A stretch of 64,000 nucleotides of DNA from Nectonema munidae. Lineage: Eukaryota > Nematomorpha > Nectonematoida > Nectonematidae. Below, piece by piece: positions 53,801 through 58,557 of this stretch (positions within the stretch are counted from its first letter, which is position 1; each line of letters opens with the position of its first letter). The notes beneath the pieces were generated by a model that searched no databases, was not told the DNA's origin, and was given only the letters and a program-made list of their open reading frames with translations. Location of the stretch: the NCBI GenBank assembly GCA_030549495.1, contig JAUIRK010000923.1, positions 496,001 through 560,000 on the forward strand, in the 5' to 3' direction. Position numbers and translations under genes: made by a program.

Positions 53801-54985
53801 AGTATTCATCCGCATCATCATGTTTCTTTTTCATTGGATTCAAAAGACGCACAAAATTGTGATTATAATCATTAGTAATTTAATAGTTTCACTGTGGTGT
53901 TCGATATACAGGTTTTTATTGTATTAGTATCTACGCTTCCTCTTAGTAGATGTTAGTATATGTGCAAGGTCCAGTTCCTTATGTCCACCAATAGGGTTCT
54001 AAAGAGGTGTTTGGTCTCTTGTCGAGCTTCGGCCCCACCACGTGGATGCGCCTCTACCAGGGACCTTATAAAGTCTACCACACTTAGTACTAACCAGGCT
54101 TAACTGGAACATGTGCTTTCAACGTCGTATGGTCGTAGACCTCTCAAAGCTCCTAGACTTTTCAGGCATGACAGTGTCACACCACTGTCCCTACAATATG
54201 AATTCGTCTGCTTTAAATATATAAAATCTGTTGGTATTTAGAATTTGTAATCAATTATTATTTTAATTCTCTACACAACATTCATACTTTTGTTAAAAAA
54301 TGATTTTTGTTTTTCTTAATTATTTTTTGTCTTTTTTTATGGAGCATGATTAATTTTTTTCCCTACAGATTATGATGGTCGAAATTTTCTTAAACTGCCA
54401 TTTTTATTACACAAAGCTACCTATATCCAGTCGATTATGGCACGTCGCTTCTTTTTCTTCTTGTACACAGGTGTTTGTATATTTTAGATAGGAATGGTTG
54501 CATTAAAGCTGGTTGCTCTCATTCTTGCGTCAATACACACCTTGCATTTTATTGTGAATGTCCCACTGGCTACTCCCTAGATCCCAAGGATAATCGTACA
54601 TGCTTAGATGTTAATGAATGTCTCATTCCTGGAACTTGTTCTCAACTCTGTACCAACACTCAAGGCTCCTATACTTGTCGGTGCATTAAGAGTAAGGCAA
54701 GGTTTATTTTTTCATTAGTTCATCATAGCTCCGATCACATTTAGATTATAAGCTGACATATGCTTCAGTTAATGGCCAACGTACGATTTGCAAAGCTATC
54801 GGAGGAGATTCGCCAAAACTAATATTTGCAAATCGGAAAGACATACGAATGTTGGATTTGGGCGGAGTTGATGGTTCAAAATACCGTGTTCTAGCCACTG
54901 CGCTAGACAGTGCTGTAGGCGTCGACTACGATTATGAATCCAGAACTCTTTTTTGGACAGATGTCTCCAAAGAACACATAAAATG
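23588..54985 (+). CDS. LDL-receptor-family gene (LDLR/VLDLR/lipophorin or vitellogenin receptor type), 3' end outside window
   Basis: Endocytic lipoprotein-type receptor, partial. Eight exons: 23588-23819, 38762-38890, 41774-41981, 48123-48313, 51941-52060, 52128-52277, 54488-54691, 54745-54985 (1,475 coding bases). Order: signal-anchor-like N-terminus; six class A cysteine modules, most with the calcium-binding DxSDE end; a first EGF module ([18 protein letters not shown]); a calcium-binding EGF ([15 protein letters not shown]); then the propeller start ([23 protein letters not shown]). The last class A module ends [10 protein letters not shown], like the last one of vertebrate LDLR and VLDLR (DCRDWSDEP). 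Phases agree at every junction, mostly phase 1. The remaining propeller, membrane segment and NPxY tail must lie right of 64000. Lipophorin receptor and vitellogenin receptor cannot be separated on this part. Exon 1 is the least certain, and further class A exons could be hidden in intron 1. Confidence 0.88.
23897..23984 (+). ncRNA. Hairpin in intron 1 (miRNA-precursor-like, unproven)
   Basis: Arm 23897-23924 (CGTGCATCGATAAACG, then TCTTTCC) pairs with 23957-23984 over 28 bases with one mismatch, leaving a 32-base loop. A third partial copy, CCGTGCATCGATAAA, lies in the loop at 23928-23942. Size and shape fit a pre-miRNA, but a small fold-back repeat is equally possible. Confidence 0.4.
23985..24180. 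other. Intron 1 spacer
   Basis: AT-rich intronic sequence between the hairpin and a SINE; nothing recognised. Confidence 0.4.
24181..24322 (+). repeat. tRNA-derived SINE, copy A (reference copy)
   Basis: tRNA-like head with A box (GTGAGTAGGGTTGGTTAGA) and B box (GGTTCGATTCC), then a body with TCGATACAAGCGGCGCAATT and a tail ending GGTACCTTTACC. Copies: 12041-12182 (-), 30861-31007 (-) and a fragment at 10446. About 145 bp. The anticodon arm does not fold as a real tRNA, so it is not a tRNA gene. Confidence 0.85.
24323..24779. other. Intron 1 spacer
   Basis: AT-rich; a 20-base phrase (ATTATGAAAAATTCAATATT) is duplicated in tandem around 24470-24512. No gene. Confidence 0.4.
24780..25010 (+). 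pseudogene. piggyBac transposase fragment (PGBD4-like lineage)
   Basis: The + strand encodes [20 protein letters not shown], then [15 protein letters not shown], matching the family block VDEQLVAFRGRCPFRQY...NKPAKYGIK, which includes the first catalytic aspartate region (here glutamate). A stop follows soon after. Only this block is recognisable; it differs from the other piggyBac remnants in the window. A minus-strand frame at 24939-25223 overlaps its end and was not recognised. Confidence 0.6.
25224..26540. other. Intron 1 spacer
   Basis: AT-rich intronic sequence. No gene recognised. Around 25870-25985 are short paired phrases (CCGAACCGAATTTTGGAATT and CACCGGTTAATAATTAATTGG) that could be worn repeat ends. 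Confidence 0.35.
26541..28060 (-). pseudogene. piggyBac transposase relic 2 (near full length)
   Basis: Minus-strand piggyBac transposase of the PGBD2/3-like type. From N to C: an acidic start (DDEMDEN), [40 protein letters not shown], then the catalytic segment with IDEKMC and [13 protein letters not shown] followed by [37 protein letters not shown] and LPSGSNIFL come next. After that come [20 protein letters not shown] and, nearest 26750, [20 protein letters not shown] plus [20 protein letters not shown]. Order and spacing match a complete transposase. Several stops and frame changes kill it. It lies antisense in intron 1. Terminal repeats were not found. Confidence 0.88.
28061..29339. other. 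Intron 1 spacer
   Basis: AT-rich; no gene recognised. At 29150-29290 phrases of the type GGAAAACCTGAAAAAGTCAA and GGTCAGGGAAAATCAGGAAA suggest a worn repeat of unknown family. Confidence 0.35.
29340..29760 (-). other. Unidentified coding-like relic
   Basis: GC content rises in this stretch. The minus strand holds an open segment with [20 protein letters not shown] and [20 protein letters not shown], of protein-like composition, near 29460-29620. I do not recognise the family; a LINE or other transposon piece is most likely. The adjoining 29345-29450 has CTCCGACCTCGATCTC-type phrases known from hAT-like ends. Confidence 0.35.
29761..30860. other. Intron 1 spacer
   Basis: AT-rich; repeated phrases with CGGCC near 29975-30115 but no clear terminal structure. 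Nothing coding. Confidence 0.35.
30861..31007 (-). repeat. tRNA-derived SINE, copy C
   Basis: Minus-strand copy of the 24181 SINE, with B box complement GGGATCGAACCC and A-box region CCAACCTTACTCACG. About as complete as copy A. Confidence 0.85.
31008..31885. other. Intron 1 spacer
   Basis: No gene recognised; AT-rich with some mixed-composition sequence from 31350. Confidence 0.35.
31886..32015. repeat. GAT/ATC trinucleotide repeat with hairpin potential
   Basis: A CATCATCAT run (31891-31905) faces several GATGATGAT runs (31933-31983), so the strand can fold on itself. It is followed by AACGGCC-TAA-GGCCGTT at 31985-32001. Frames rich in His, Met or Asp across it are artefacts. Confidence 0.8.
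32016..32729. other. Intron 1 spacer, GC-richer to 32300
   Basis: A pyrimidine-rich stretch (32080-32250) of less AT-rich DNA. No splice-bounded open frame with recognisable domains. Confidence 0.35.
32730..32855 (-). pseudogene. Possible piggyBac cysteine-rich C-terminus
   Basis: The minus strand encodes [20 protein letters not shown] and KCQTSHNL, a zinc-binding cysteine pattern like the C-terminal domain of piggyBac transposases. No transposase core was recognised next to it, so the call rests on this motif alone. Confidence 0.35.
32856..34244. other. Intron 1 spacer
   Basis: No gene recognised. The GC-richer 33530-33720 has an open minus-strand segment ([20 protein letters not shown]) of unknown origin. 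Confidence 0.35.
34245..35960 (-). pseudogene. piggyBac transposase relic 3 (distinct lineage)
   Basis: Minus-strand transposase-like sequence in several frames. From N to [21 protein letters not shown] near 35890; [20 protein letters not shown] near 35300, which matches the block around the first catalytic aspartate; [17 protein letters not shown] near 35190; then [20 protein letters not shown] and [13 protein letters not shown], matching the second aspartate block. [14 protein letters not shown] at 34719 is the family's MGxVDRxDQ motif. A cysteine-rich tail ([14 protein letters not shown]) ends near 34280. It is more diverged from typical piggyBac than relic 2 and carries several frame breaks. 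It lies antisense in intron 1. Confidence 0.65.
35961..36412. other. Intron 1 spacer
   Basis: AT-rich; nothing recognised. Confidence 0.4.
36413..36785. mobile_element. MITE with GGG ends and 9-bp target duplication
   Basis: Element 36422-36776 (355 bp). Left end GGGTGTGACTTTTAACCGAA; right end in reverse complement GGGTGTGATTTTTTAACCCG, followed in both by an AATCCACCT-type phrase. Flanks ATCGAATAA (36413-36421) and ATCCAATAA (36777-36785) form a 9-bp duplication with one mismatch. GGG ends with 8-9-bp duplications fit Merlin or Mutator-like elements, not hAT, Tc1 or piggyBac. No coding content. Confidence 0.75.
36786..37780. other. Intron 1 spacer
   Basis: AT-rich; no recognised gene or repeat. 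Confidence 0.4.
37781..37870 (+). repeat. hAT-type terminal end (solo)
   Basis: CAGTGCTTTCCAAACTTTTT matches the ends at 15235 and 20480. A GC-richer subterminal segment follows. The partner end was not found before exon 2. Confidence 0.5.
37871..38561. other. Intron 1 spacer
   Basis: AT-rich; nothing recognised. Confidence 0.4.
38562..38700 (+). repeat. tRNA-derived SINE, second family
   Basis: tRNA-like head with A box (TAGGCACAGTGGTTG) and B box (GGTTCGATTCT) 35-40 bases apart, then an AT-rich tail to about 38700. It sits about 60 bases before exon 2, in the same orientation as the gene. One copy in this window. Confidence 0.65.
38762..38890 (+). CDS. Receptor exon 2: class A module 1
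   Basis: Acceptor TTTTAG, donor GTATTT, phase 1 at both ends. It encodes [10 protein letters not shown]...[14 protein letters not shown]...DGSDELFC: six cysteines, a CDG turn and a DxSDE calcium site. A one-module, phase 1-1 exon is the standard layout for this family. Confidence 0.9.
38891..39496. other. Intron 2, with a hAT-like end
   Basis: At 38947-38968 CAGGGTTGTCGAGTTGGAGTCG-type sequence is a common hAT-style terminus; a relative starts at 42297 (CAGGGCTCTGGAGTCG). Partner ends were not found. The rest is AT-rich. Confidence 0.4.
39497..39783. mobile_element. hAT MITE, CAGTGGCGGATCC family, copy 1
   Basis: Element 39505-39775 (271 bp) flanked by a perfect 8-bp duplication GAGAACTC (39497-39504 and 39776-39783). 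Left end CAGTGGCGGATCCAAGGGGG; right end in reverse complement CAGTTGCGGATCCAG. C tracts lie just inside both ends. The body matches the copy at 47624-47888 closely. Confidence 0.93.
39784..40510. other. Intron 2 spacer
   Basis: AT-rich; the frame at 39951-40214 has no motif support. Confidence 0.4.
40511..41112. mobile_element. TIR element with pogo/Tigger-like ends (~600 bp)
   Basis: Left end CAGTAAACTCTTGATAACTC, right end in reverse complement CTAGAGTTTACTCGCGATAA with CTCAAAGTC after it. The shared GATAACTCA(A/T)AGTC block and a TA before the left end fit a non-autonomous Tigger/mariner element. No transposase inside. Confidence 0.6.
41138..41274 (+). mobile_element. piggyBac-type MITE, copy 2
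   Basis: TTAA on both sides (41138-41141, 41271-41274). Ends CCCTTTCGTGACCAG and CTGGTCATGAAAGGG. The inner phrase TATCATATATGATACAT is nearly palindromic. Confidence 0.92.
41275..41429. other. Intron 2 spacer between two MITEs
   Basis: AT-rich, nothing recognised. Confidence 0.4.
41430..41568 (-). mobile_element. piggyBac-type MITE, copy 3 (inverted to copy 2)
   Basis: TTAA at 41430-41433 and 41565-41568. Same family as copy 2 in the opposite orientation, 155 bases away, so the two can pair as a large hairpin. It ends about 200 bases before exon 3. Confidence 0.92.
41774..41981 (+). CDS. Receptor exon 3: class A module 2 and first half of module 3
   Basis: Acceptor TTTAG at 41769-41773. 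Module 2 is complete: [20 protein letters not shown], then [13 protein letters not shown]. Module 3 begins at [20 protein letters not shown] and is cut at a phase-2 donor (AG/GTCTTT) inside the module. The second half is supplied by exon 4. The donor GTCTTT is weak, but the join restores a perfect module. Confidence 0.88.
41982..42959. other. Intron 3, first part
   Basis: No gene. A hAT-like end (CAGGGCTCTGGAGTCGAGCT) starts at about 42297. C-rich runs lie at 42645-42685. The open frame 42779-42997 has no motif support. Confidence 0.4.
42960..44110 (-). pseudogene. Relic of an uncharacterised repeated invertebrate protein family
   Basis: A minus-strand protein in pieces. From N to [21 protein letters not shown] near 44070; [20 protein letters not shown] at 43650, followed by [36 protein letters not shown] near 43410; then [18 protein letters not shown]; and [19 protein letters not shown] at about 43180. 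From memory, the MVFDT...CRHHxG...RNDYxEL series recurs in unnamed, high-copy proteins of aphids, cnidarians and crustaceans. The FDT aspartate and CxxHH block recall the RNase-H-like core of hAT transposases, but that link is only an inference. Frame breaks and stops occur between blocks. It lies antisense in intron 3. Confidence 0.5.
44111..45304. other. Intron 3, middle part
   Basis: AT-rich; nothing recognised. A GC-richer patch at 45180-45265 contains GACGTA/TACGTCA-like words of unclear meaning. Confidence 0.35.
45305..45490 (-). pseudogene. LINE 3'-end fragment
   Basis: On + the phrase CTACACCTTATTCC followed by GAGGGTCAGTGGCC matches 61990-62030 (CTACACCTTATCCC ... GGGGGTCGGTGGCT), the 3' end of a LINE on the minus strand. 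About 185 bases of diverged 3' coding end remain; the rest of the LINE is missing. Confidence 0.6.
45587..45724 (+). mobile_element. piggyBac-type MITE, copy 5
   Basis: TTAA at 45587-45590 and 45721-45724. Only a few differences from the copy at 11300-11438 over about 130 bases, mostly in the left end. The word CAGACGA occurs three times inside. Confidence 0.92.
45725..47615. other. Intron 3, later part
   Basis: AT-rich; no gene or recognised repeat. Short TA-rich runs near 46290-46340. Confidence 0.4.
47616..47896. mobile_element. hAT MITE, CAGTGGCGGATCC family, copy 2
   Basis: Element 47624-47888 (265 bp). Flanks CCTGCACA (47616-47623) and CCTGCCCA (47889-47896), an 8-bp duplication with one mismatch. 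Body shared with 39505-39775, e.g. ATGGCTTCGAAAATTACCCT. It lies about 230 bases before exon 4. Confidence 0.92.
48123..48313 (+). CDS. Receptor exon 4: second half of module 3 and module 4
   Basis: After the acceptor TTTTAG the exon continues the split module with [19 protein letters not shown]. Module 4 is then complete: [20 protein letters not shown], then [13 protein letters not shown], with the last cysteine codon split by the phase-1 donor GTAATC. GC content is visibly higher than the flanks. Confidence 0.9.
48314..49548. other. Intron 4, first part
   Basis: AT-rich; nothing recognised. Confidence 0.4.
49549..49920 (+). pseudogene. Tigger/pogo transposase C-terminal fragment
   Basis: The + strand reads [19 protein letters not shown], then [20 protein letters not shown] and a short helical tail ([19 protein letters not shown]), with stops between. 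This acidic region followed by a helix is the layout of Tigger/CENP-B-like C-termini. A CTTAATCCGACAC-type phrase at 50046-50060 may be its terminal repeat. The DDE core is missing. Confidence 0.45.
50210..50375 (+). repeat. Direct repeat block 1 (partner 52740-52860)
   Basis: Segment including AAACTTCTTTAGAAGATG and ACTTTTTTTATTGTAACCTG, repeated in the same orientation at 52740-52860 in intron 6. Confidence 0.65.
50469..50711. repeat. Near-perfect 61-bp inverted repeat with 121-base loop
   Basis: Arms 50469-50529 and 50651-50711 match at 60 of 61 positions (mismatch in a T run). The loop contains the GC-richer AGAGCCAGAAGAGCCCTGGA. GGATATGAATAA occurs on both outer sides (50425 and 50713). 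A young fold-back element or palindrome in intron 4. Confidence 0.92.
50778..50870 (+). repeat. Direct repeat block 2 (partner 52530-52620)
   Basis: TTTTATACACGCAGAACATA followed by CATGCATTTCTTAGAGATG recurs almost exactly in intron 6 at 52530-52620. Confidence 0.85.
50871..51940. other. Intron 4, last part
   Basis: AT-rich. Around 51706-51870 a worn sequence (TTTAACTCTCTGAGTACCAG, later AAACAGACGGATTTC) resembles a decayed piggyBac-type MITE. No gene. Confidence 0.4.
51941..52060 (+). CDS. Receptor exon 5: class A module 5
   Basis: Acceptor TTTTAAG, donor GTAAGT (consensus), phase 1-1. It first completes the cysteine codon of module 4, then encodes [26 protein letters not shown] and GDNSDEDLC. 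Intron 5, which follows, is only 67 bases. Confidence 0.9.
52128..52277 (+). CDS. Receptor exon 6: class A module 6 (last before EGF)
   Basis: Acceptor GTTAAG. Linker VHDNSDTQ, then [20 protein letters not shown] and [17 protein letters not shown]. The tryptophan before the acidic pair and the absence of the usual DxSDE resemble the last module of LDLR and VLDLR. Two overlapping donors exist. GTAATT at 52278 keeps the frame and gives EIC-N-RNGC across the join; GTAGTA three bases upstream would lose the sixth cysteine. Confidence 0.88.
52278..53329. other. Intron 6, first part with direct-repeat partners
   Basis: Holds the second copies of the two repeat blocks (52530-52620 and 52740-52860) in swapped order compared with intron 4. 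Otherwise AT-rich, no gene. Confidence 0.6.
53330..53510 (-). repeat. tRNA-derived SINE, third family, minus copy
   Basis: Reverse complement of the copy at 53606-53776, with GGACAGCACTGTT and CTCAACCGTT shared. The tRNA-like head faces the other copy. Confidence 0.8.
53606..53776 (+). repeat. tRNA-derived SINE, third family, plus copy
   Basis: The head GGCTGTGGCTGAACGGTTGA, then GGCGTTCGAACAG, resembles the A-box half of a serine/leucine tRNA. A weak B box (AGTTCAATTC) follows at 53666. The tail runs to GCTTACTCG. It is paired head to head with the minus copy, 95 bases apart. Confidence 0.8.
53777..53989. other. Intron 6 spacer
   Basis: AT-rich; nothing recognised. Confidence 0.4.
53990..54160 (-). 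repeat. 5S-rRNA-derived repeat or pseudogene
   Basis: Read on minus from 54140: GTCTACGACCATACGACGTT, then CAGTTAAGCCTGGTTAGTAC. This follows arthropod-type 5S rRNA (GACCATACCACGCTGAA, TTAAGC, GGTTAGTACT) in order, with the middle shortened. The promoter C-box core is kept. Flanking non-5S sequence of similar GC content to about 53990 suggests a 5S-headed SINE rather than a stray gene copy. Confidence 0.6.
54161..54487. other. Intron 6, last part
   Basis: AT-rich with a pyrimidine stretch before exon 7; no gene. Confidence 0.4.
54488..54691 (+). CDS. Receptor exon 7: EGF modules
   Basis: The acceptor TATTTTAG at 54480-54487 is required: the closer-looking CACAG site at 54466-54470 would bring in an in-frame stop. 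It encodes [34 protein letters not shown] and the calcium-binding EGF start [15 protein letters not shown]...GSYTCRC. Donor GTAAGG, phase 1, followed by a 53-base intron. Confidence 0.93.
54745..54985 (+). CDS. Receptor exon 8: end of EGF and start of YWTD propeller
   Basis: It completes the second EGF ([16 protein letters not shown]), then [18 protein letters not shown] and [20 protein letters not shown], then [11 protein letters not shown], the first LFWTD-type propeller blade. Phase-2 donor GTTATA at 54986. The minus-strand frame over this exon is a shadow. Confidence 0.9.
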
Positions 54986-55188
54986 GTTATATTTTTATAT
55001 ATCCTTTTCTCTTTTGCACTTAAATCCCAAGATTCTTCATGTAATTTGCTAAAATAGCAGCCCATATTTTTCATGAATCCCTATGGTAACCATTTACGAT
55101 CCGGCCGTAAAATTTTCATTCTATAATTGATGCTTTAACTAATTTGATTGGTTTTTGATCTCGAAACAATAAAAAGTTAGGGTGCTTT

Positions 55189-55671
55189 GAATTTGGCAAG
55201 GACTCTCATATCCTTTTCGAACCATGTCCGTTGATTCCTGACCAATGAGTAATCGAACTTTAACAACAGAAAATCTTTTTTTTTTAATTTTTTGAGCTCA
55301 AACTTTTTGCAAACGTATTTCAAACATTGTCCTAAACCGATGGTAGGGCGTTCAAAAGTATTTTTAGGTTTTATTGTGTTGTTAGACTTAAATTGAGTTC
55401 AAATTAAAATTTTTGATCTTGCATTTAAGAATAAAACTAAAGTAACCTTTATAAATATGCTAGATGTACTTTAAAAATTACAAGTGTCAAAAATGTCATA
55501 TCTCGACTCGACAAAGATTTTTAAATTAGGGTCAACAAACACGCGTGGGTTTCTGATTAGGCTTAAAATAGTTTTAGCTAAAAAGTTTTCTGTTATTGAA
55601 GTTCGATGACCTCTTGATCCGAATCAACTGGGATTGTTCCAAAAGAATCACAAGAGAGTCCTTATCAAGTC
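55189..55671. mobile_element. MITE with long (~85-bp) inverted ends
   Basis: The left arm 55189-55277 (GGCAAGGACTCTC..., ATCGAACTTTAACAACAGAA) pairs with the right arm 55590-55671 (in reverse complement GATAAGGACTCTC..., ATCGAACTTCAATAACAGAA). Diverged arms imply moderate age. No clear target duplication, no coding content. Family not assigned. Confidence 0.7.
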
Positions 55672-55859
55672 TAACCATTTATTAGTTTGGGGCCAATAAT
55701 AATAATCAATCAAATCAATGAATCAAACATTATTCAAAAAATAAAATAGCTACATGGAATTAATTAGTACTAGTGTTTATTAGGTGAATCAGTGATTTCG
55801 CTTTAAAAGTCCTGGAGATTTAATTAAATCTCTGGTTTTACAATCTTTACTGTAATATG
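55672..55859. other. Intron 8 spacer
   Basis: AT-rich; nothing recognised. Confidence 0.4.
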
Positions 55860-58480
55860 CAGTGCCGTGCAAAAATTTTCAGCCATCACTGAGAAATTTA
55901 TACTTTCAAAAATATAATCATATATTTCATTAATAAATGTTTTCTAATTACCGATGGCTATACCACATTCCTTTGGGTCTTATAACCAGAGGCGTATATT
56001 CACAGTGTGCTAGGTGTGCGGAGCACACCTTATAATTTCATGAAGTTAAACTCTTCTTATTGGCTTTTCAGGAGTTAATGTGGCCAAAAGTATGAATGAA
56101 ATGATATTTAAACTTGCAATTGGTGAACTTGCGCTTGTCTCAGGCGCACGTTTCATATCTACAATAAAGGCGTTATATTTTCTGAAGCACACCATATGCC
56201 AGTATTCAAAACTGTATTTTTCACATGAAGACGTAGCGTATTAGAGCAAGGAAAAACAAAATAGAAATAAGACACACGTTTGTATTGAATGGGGTAGTGC
56301 TTAAGTCTTTTCGAACGCCTTACGTCAAACTGTATGATTTTTTCATCACACTTCCTCTCTGCTACGCATCACGTCTCTGTATCAAGAAAATAAAATACAA
56401 CGTTTATGACTATAAAACATGCTTTATCTGTCAGATCAGTTGTGCGCGATTTTCACAGCACCAAATTATACTATTCAAGATCATCACAAATCTGAATTTT
56501 ATATTCACCCGTTTTTTGTAGTTCAAGTTTATTATTTTAGATAAAATCAACCTTTTTGCATTTTATTCCGTACATAAAAACTTAAGTAAATCTGTTAAAG
56601 TAAGGTTTTTGAACATTTACAGAATTTTTGGTTGAACAATTTTAATGCTCTCGTTATATTATGCGTTGGACCTTAAATCCATAATGTATATTTTGTAAAT
56701 TATGCATAAAGGATGAAAATTATAATTTATTTTTCTTATTATATAGCTAGTTAGAAGTTAGATAGATAGTTTAGAACTTGAGAAAATTATTTATTAATAT
56801 AAAAGAACGTAAAGGCGAACAATTTATTGGGAACAACGTATATTTCTAAGTAAGTTTTTGCCGACAGTCGGCTTTATCAAACAATAAGAAGTAGTGAAGA
56901 GAAAAGACTGTTGAAGACTTAGCTTGAGTGAAGAGTAGGAGTAAGTTTATATTATTATAAAGGCTACCTACGTTTCTTTATATCCCTTTATGTTTTAATC
57001 AATTGGACTTAATTTTTTCGAAGTTCATTTTTATTATATTACAATAATTTTTAAATTTATTATAATTATTATTAAAGGAGAAACTTAAGATGAACAAATT
57101 TGGTAAAAATGTTATAACTCTAAGTTTTGATTCAATCCCTGAATTAATACTGACATTTTGGTTTCGCCATTTATCTTACTAAATATTTTTTCATATGATC
57201 TTTTTTAGACAAATGGGTTTTGCTGTAAATGATTTAATTGAAAAGCCTTTTTCATTGCGCACATTGGAAGAAAAAAAATAAATAGTTCAAGCTGGAAAAC
57301 CACTTCCCTTTTTGCCTAAATTGACCATGAAACATAAAGATAAAAATACATCGTATATTCGACATTTTTCTGTTTTGCAATACCAAATTGTTGAATGGTT
57401 AACAGGGTGTGATAAAAAGTCTGCTTTATTCTGTTGGCCATGTTTATTATTTGCTAAAGAGTCAAGTGTTTGGAACAAAAAAGGATTCACAGATCTCAAT
57501 CATTTGTCCACTTCACAAAAAAAACATGAAAAATCACGAAATCACATAGAAACTTCTTTGAACTTGAAGGTATTTGGGCATCAAAGAATCGACATCCTTT
57601 TTGAGAGTCAGAAGAACGAAGAAATCAAGAAACACAATGAAATAGTTAAAAAAATAGAGAAGTATTCAAACGCTTAGTTGACGTTGTGTGTTTTTTGGCA
57701 AAACAAAATTTAGCTTTCAGAGGCCATCCTGAACTTGATTCTTCCTTAAATCGTGGAAACTACGTTGAGCTTTTAAAAGTTATTAAAAATTACGACATCT
57801 ACTATACAAAATGACATAATTAAAGCCATTGCAAATATTTTGAGAGCTCATATAAAAGAAGAAATAAAATCTACAAATTTTTAAAACAGGAAAGAAGATT
57901 GTTGTTTACTTACAAATAAAAATAATTTTTTTCAAGCACACCTTTGTTTGAGTTTCACCCTACGCCACTGCTTATAACATATTTGCATCCATAAGAACAA
58001 AACTCAATTTTGCTTCATCGCTGAAAATAGCTTTTCGTCTTACTCTAAATTACTTTTTCCTTTTGTCCACACTAATATTTTTTTAATTGAACGTTTGTCA
58101 AAGCTGATTTTTTTAGCTGCAACAACTTTTCAAATTTTTTTGTAACCGGTTTTTGCCTTATTTGCAATAGTTCCTATACTTTGAAATCTTAAGAAATATT
58201 GCTTCTAGGTAATCCAAATAATTTGGCTATAGTTCTTTGACATCTATTTATTAACAGAGATACGTAGTAGTCCTTTGAGGAGATATATTGTTTTAAGAAA
58301 CAAGTTTGCCTACATGTAAGATATATCCATGTTTTCCAATGAACTAGTTCGAGGAGATGGTGTAATAATCTGATATTGAGATCAACAAAAAACATCTTGG
58401 CAATGAAGATGGAAATTTCAATCATCAATTCACCAAAAAAGTTATCTAAAAATTTCCAAACAGTAAGACTTATCATTATA
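55860..58480 (-). mobile_element. Tc1-type transposon relic, interrupted by a hAT element
   Basis: The left end CAGTGCCGTGCAAAAATTTT is a Tc1-type terminus, like the one at 63872. Across the hAT insertion (55979-57978) the minus strand has FSDEAKLSFVLMDANML, matching the Tc1 DDE phrase FSDESKFxLFGSDG. Upstream are GTIANKAKTGYKK at 58150-58195 and the helix-turn-helix CQRTIAKLFGLPRSNIS at 58190-58250. Only about 125 bases remain after the first catalytic aspartate, so most of the DDE domain is deleted. Stops and frame shifts are frequent. The right terminus was not found. Confidence 0.75.
55979..57978 (+). mobile_element. hAT element (ZMYM1-like), internally deleted, inserted in the Tc1 relic
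   Basis: Element 55987-57970 (1,984 bp) with perfect 8-bp duplication CTTATAAC on both sides (55979-55986, 57971-57978). Ends: CAGAGGCGTATATTCA and, in reverse complement, CAGTGGCGTAGGGTGAAA. Inside, 57312-57677 encodes a TTF-type zinc-finger N-terminus: YQIVEWLTGCDKKSALFCWP, CLLFAKESSVWNKKGF, KKHEKSRNH, then KHNEIVKKIEKYSNA. After a frame break follow CFLAKQNLAFRGHPELDSSL and RGNYVELLKVIKNY. The catalytic core beyond this is deleted, so it needs another element's transposase. Confidence 0.92.
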
Positions 58481-58557
58481 ATTTATAATGAAGTAAAAAA
58501 TATCAATTTTATGAGCTTTATCGAACATGATCTCCGGTTGCTTTGAGTAGAAATTTG

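Noticed and set aside
54796-55074. Minus-strand frame over exon 8
   Set aside because: Shadow of the receptor exon.
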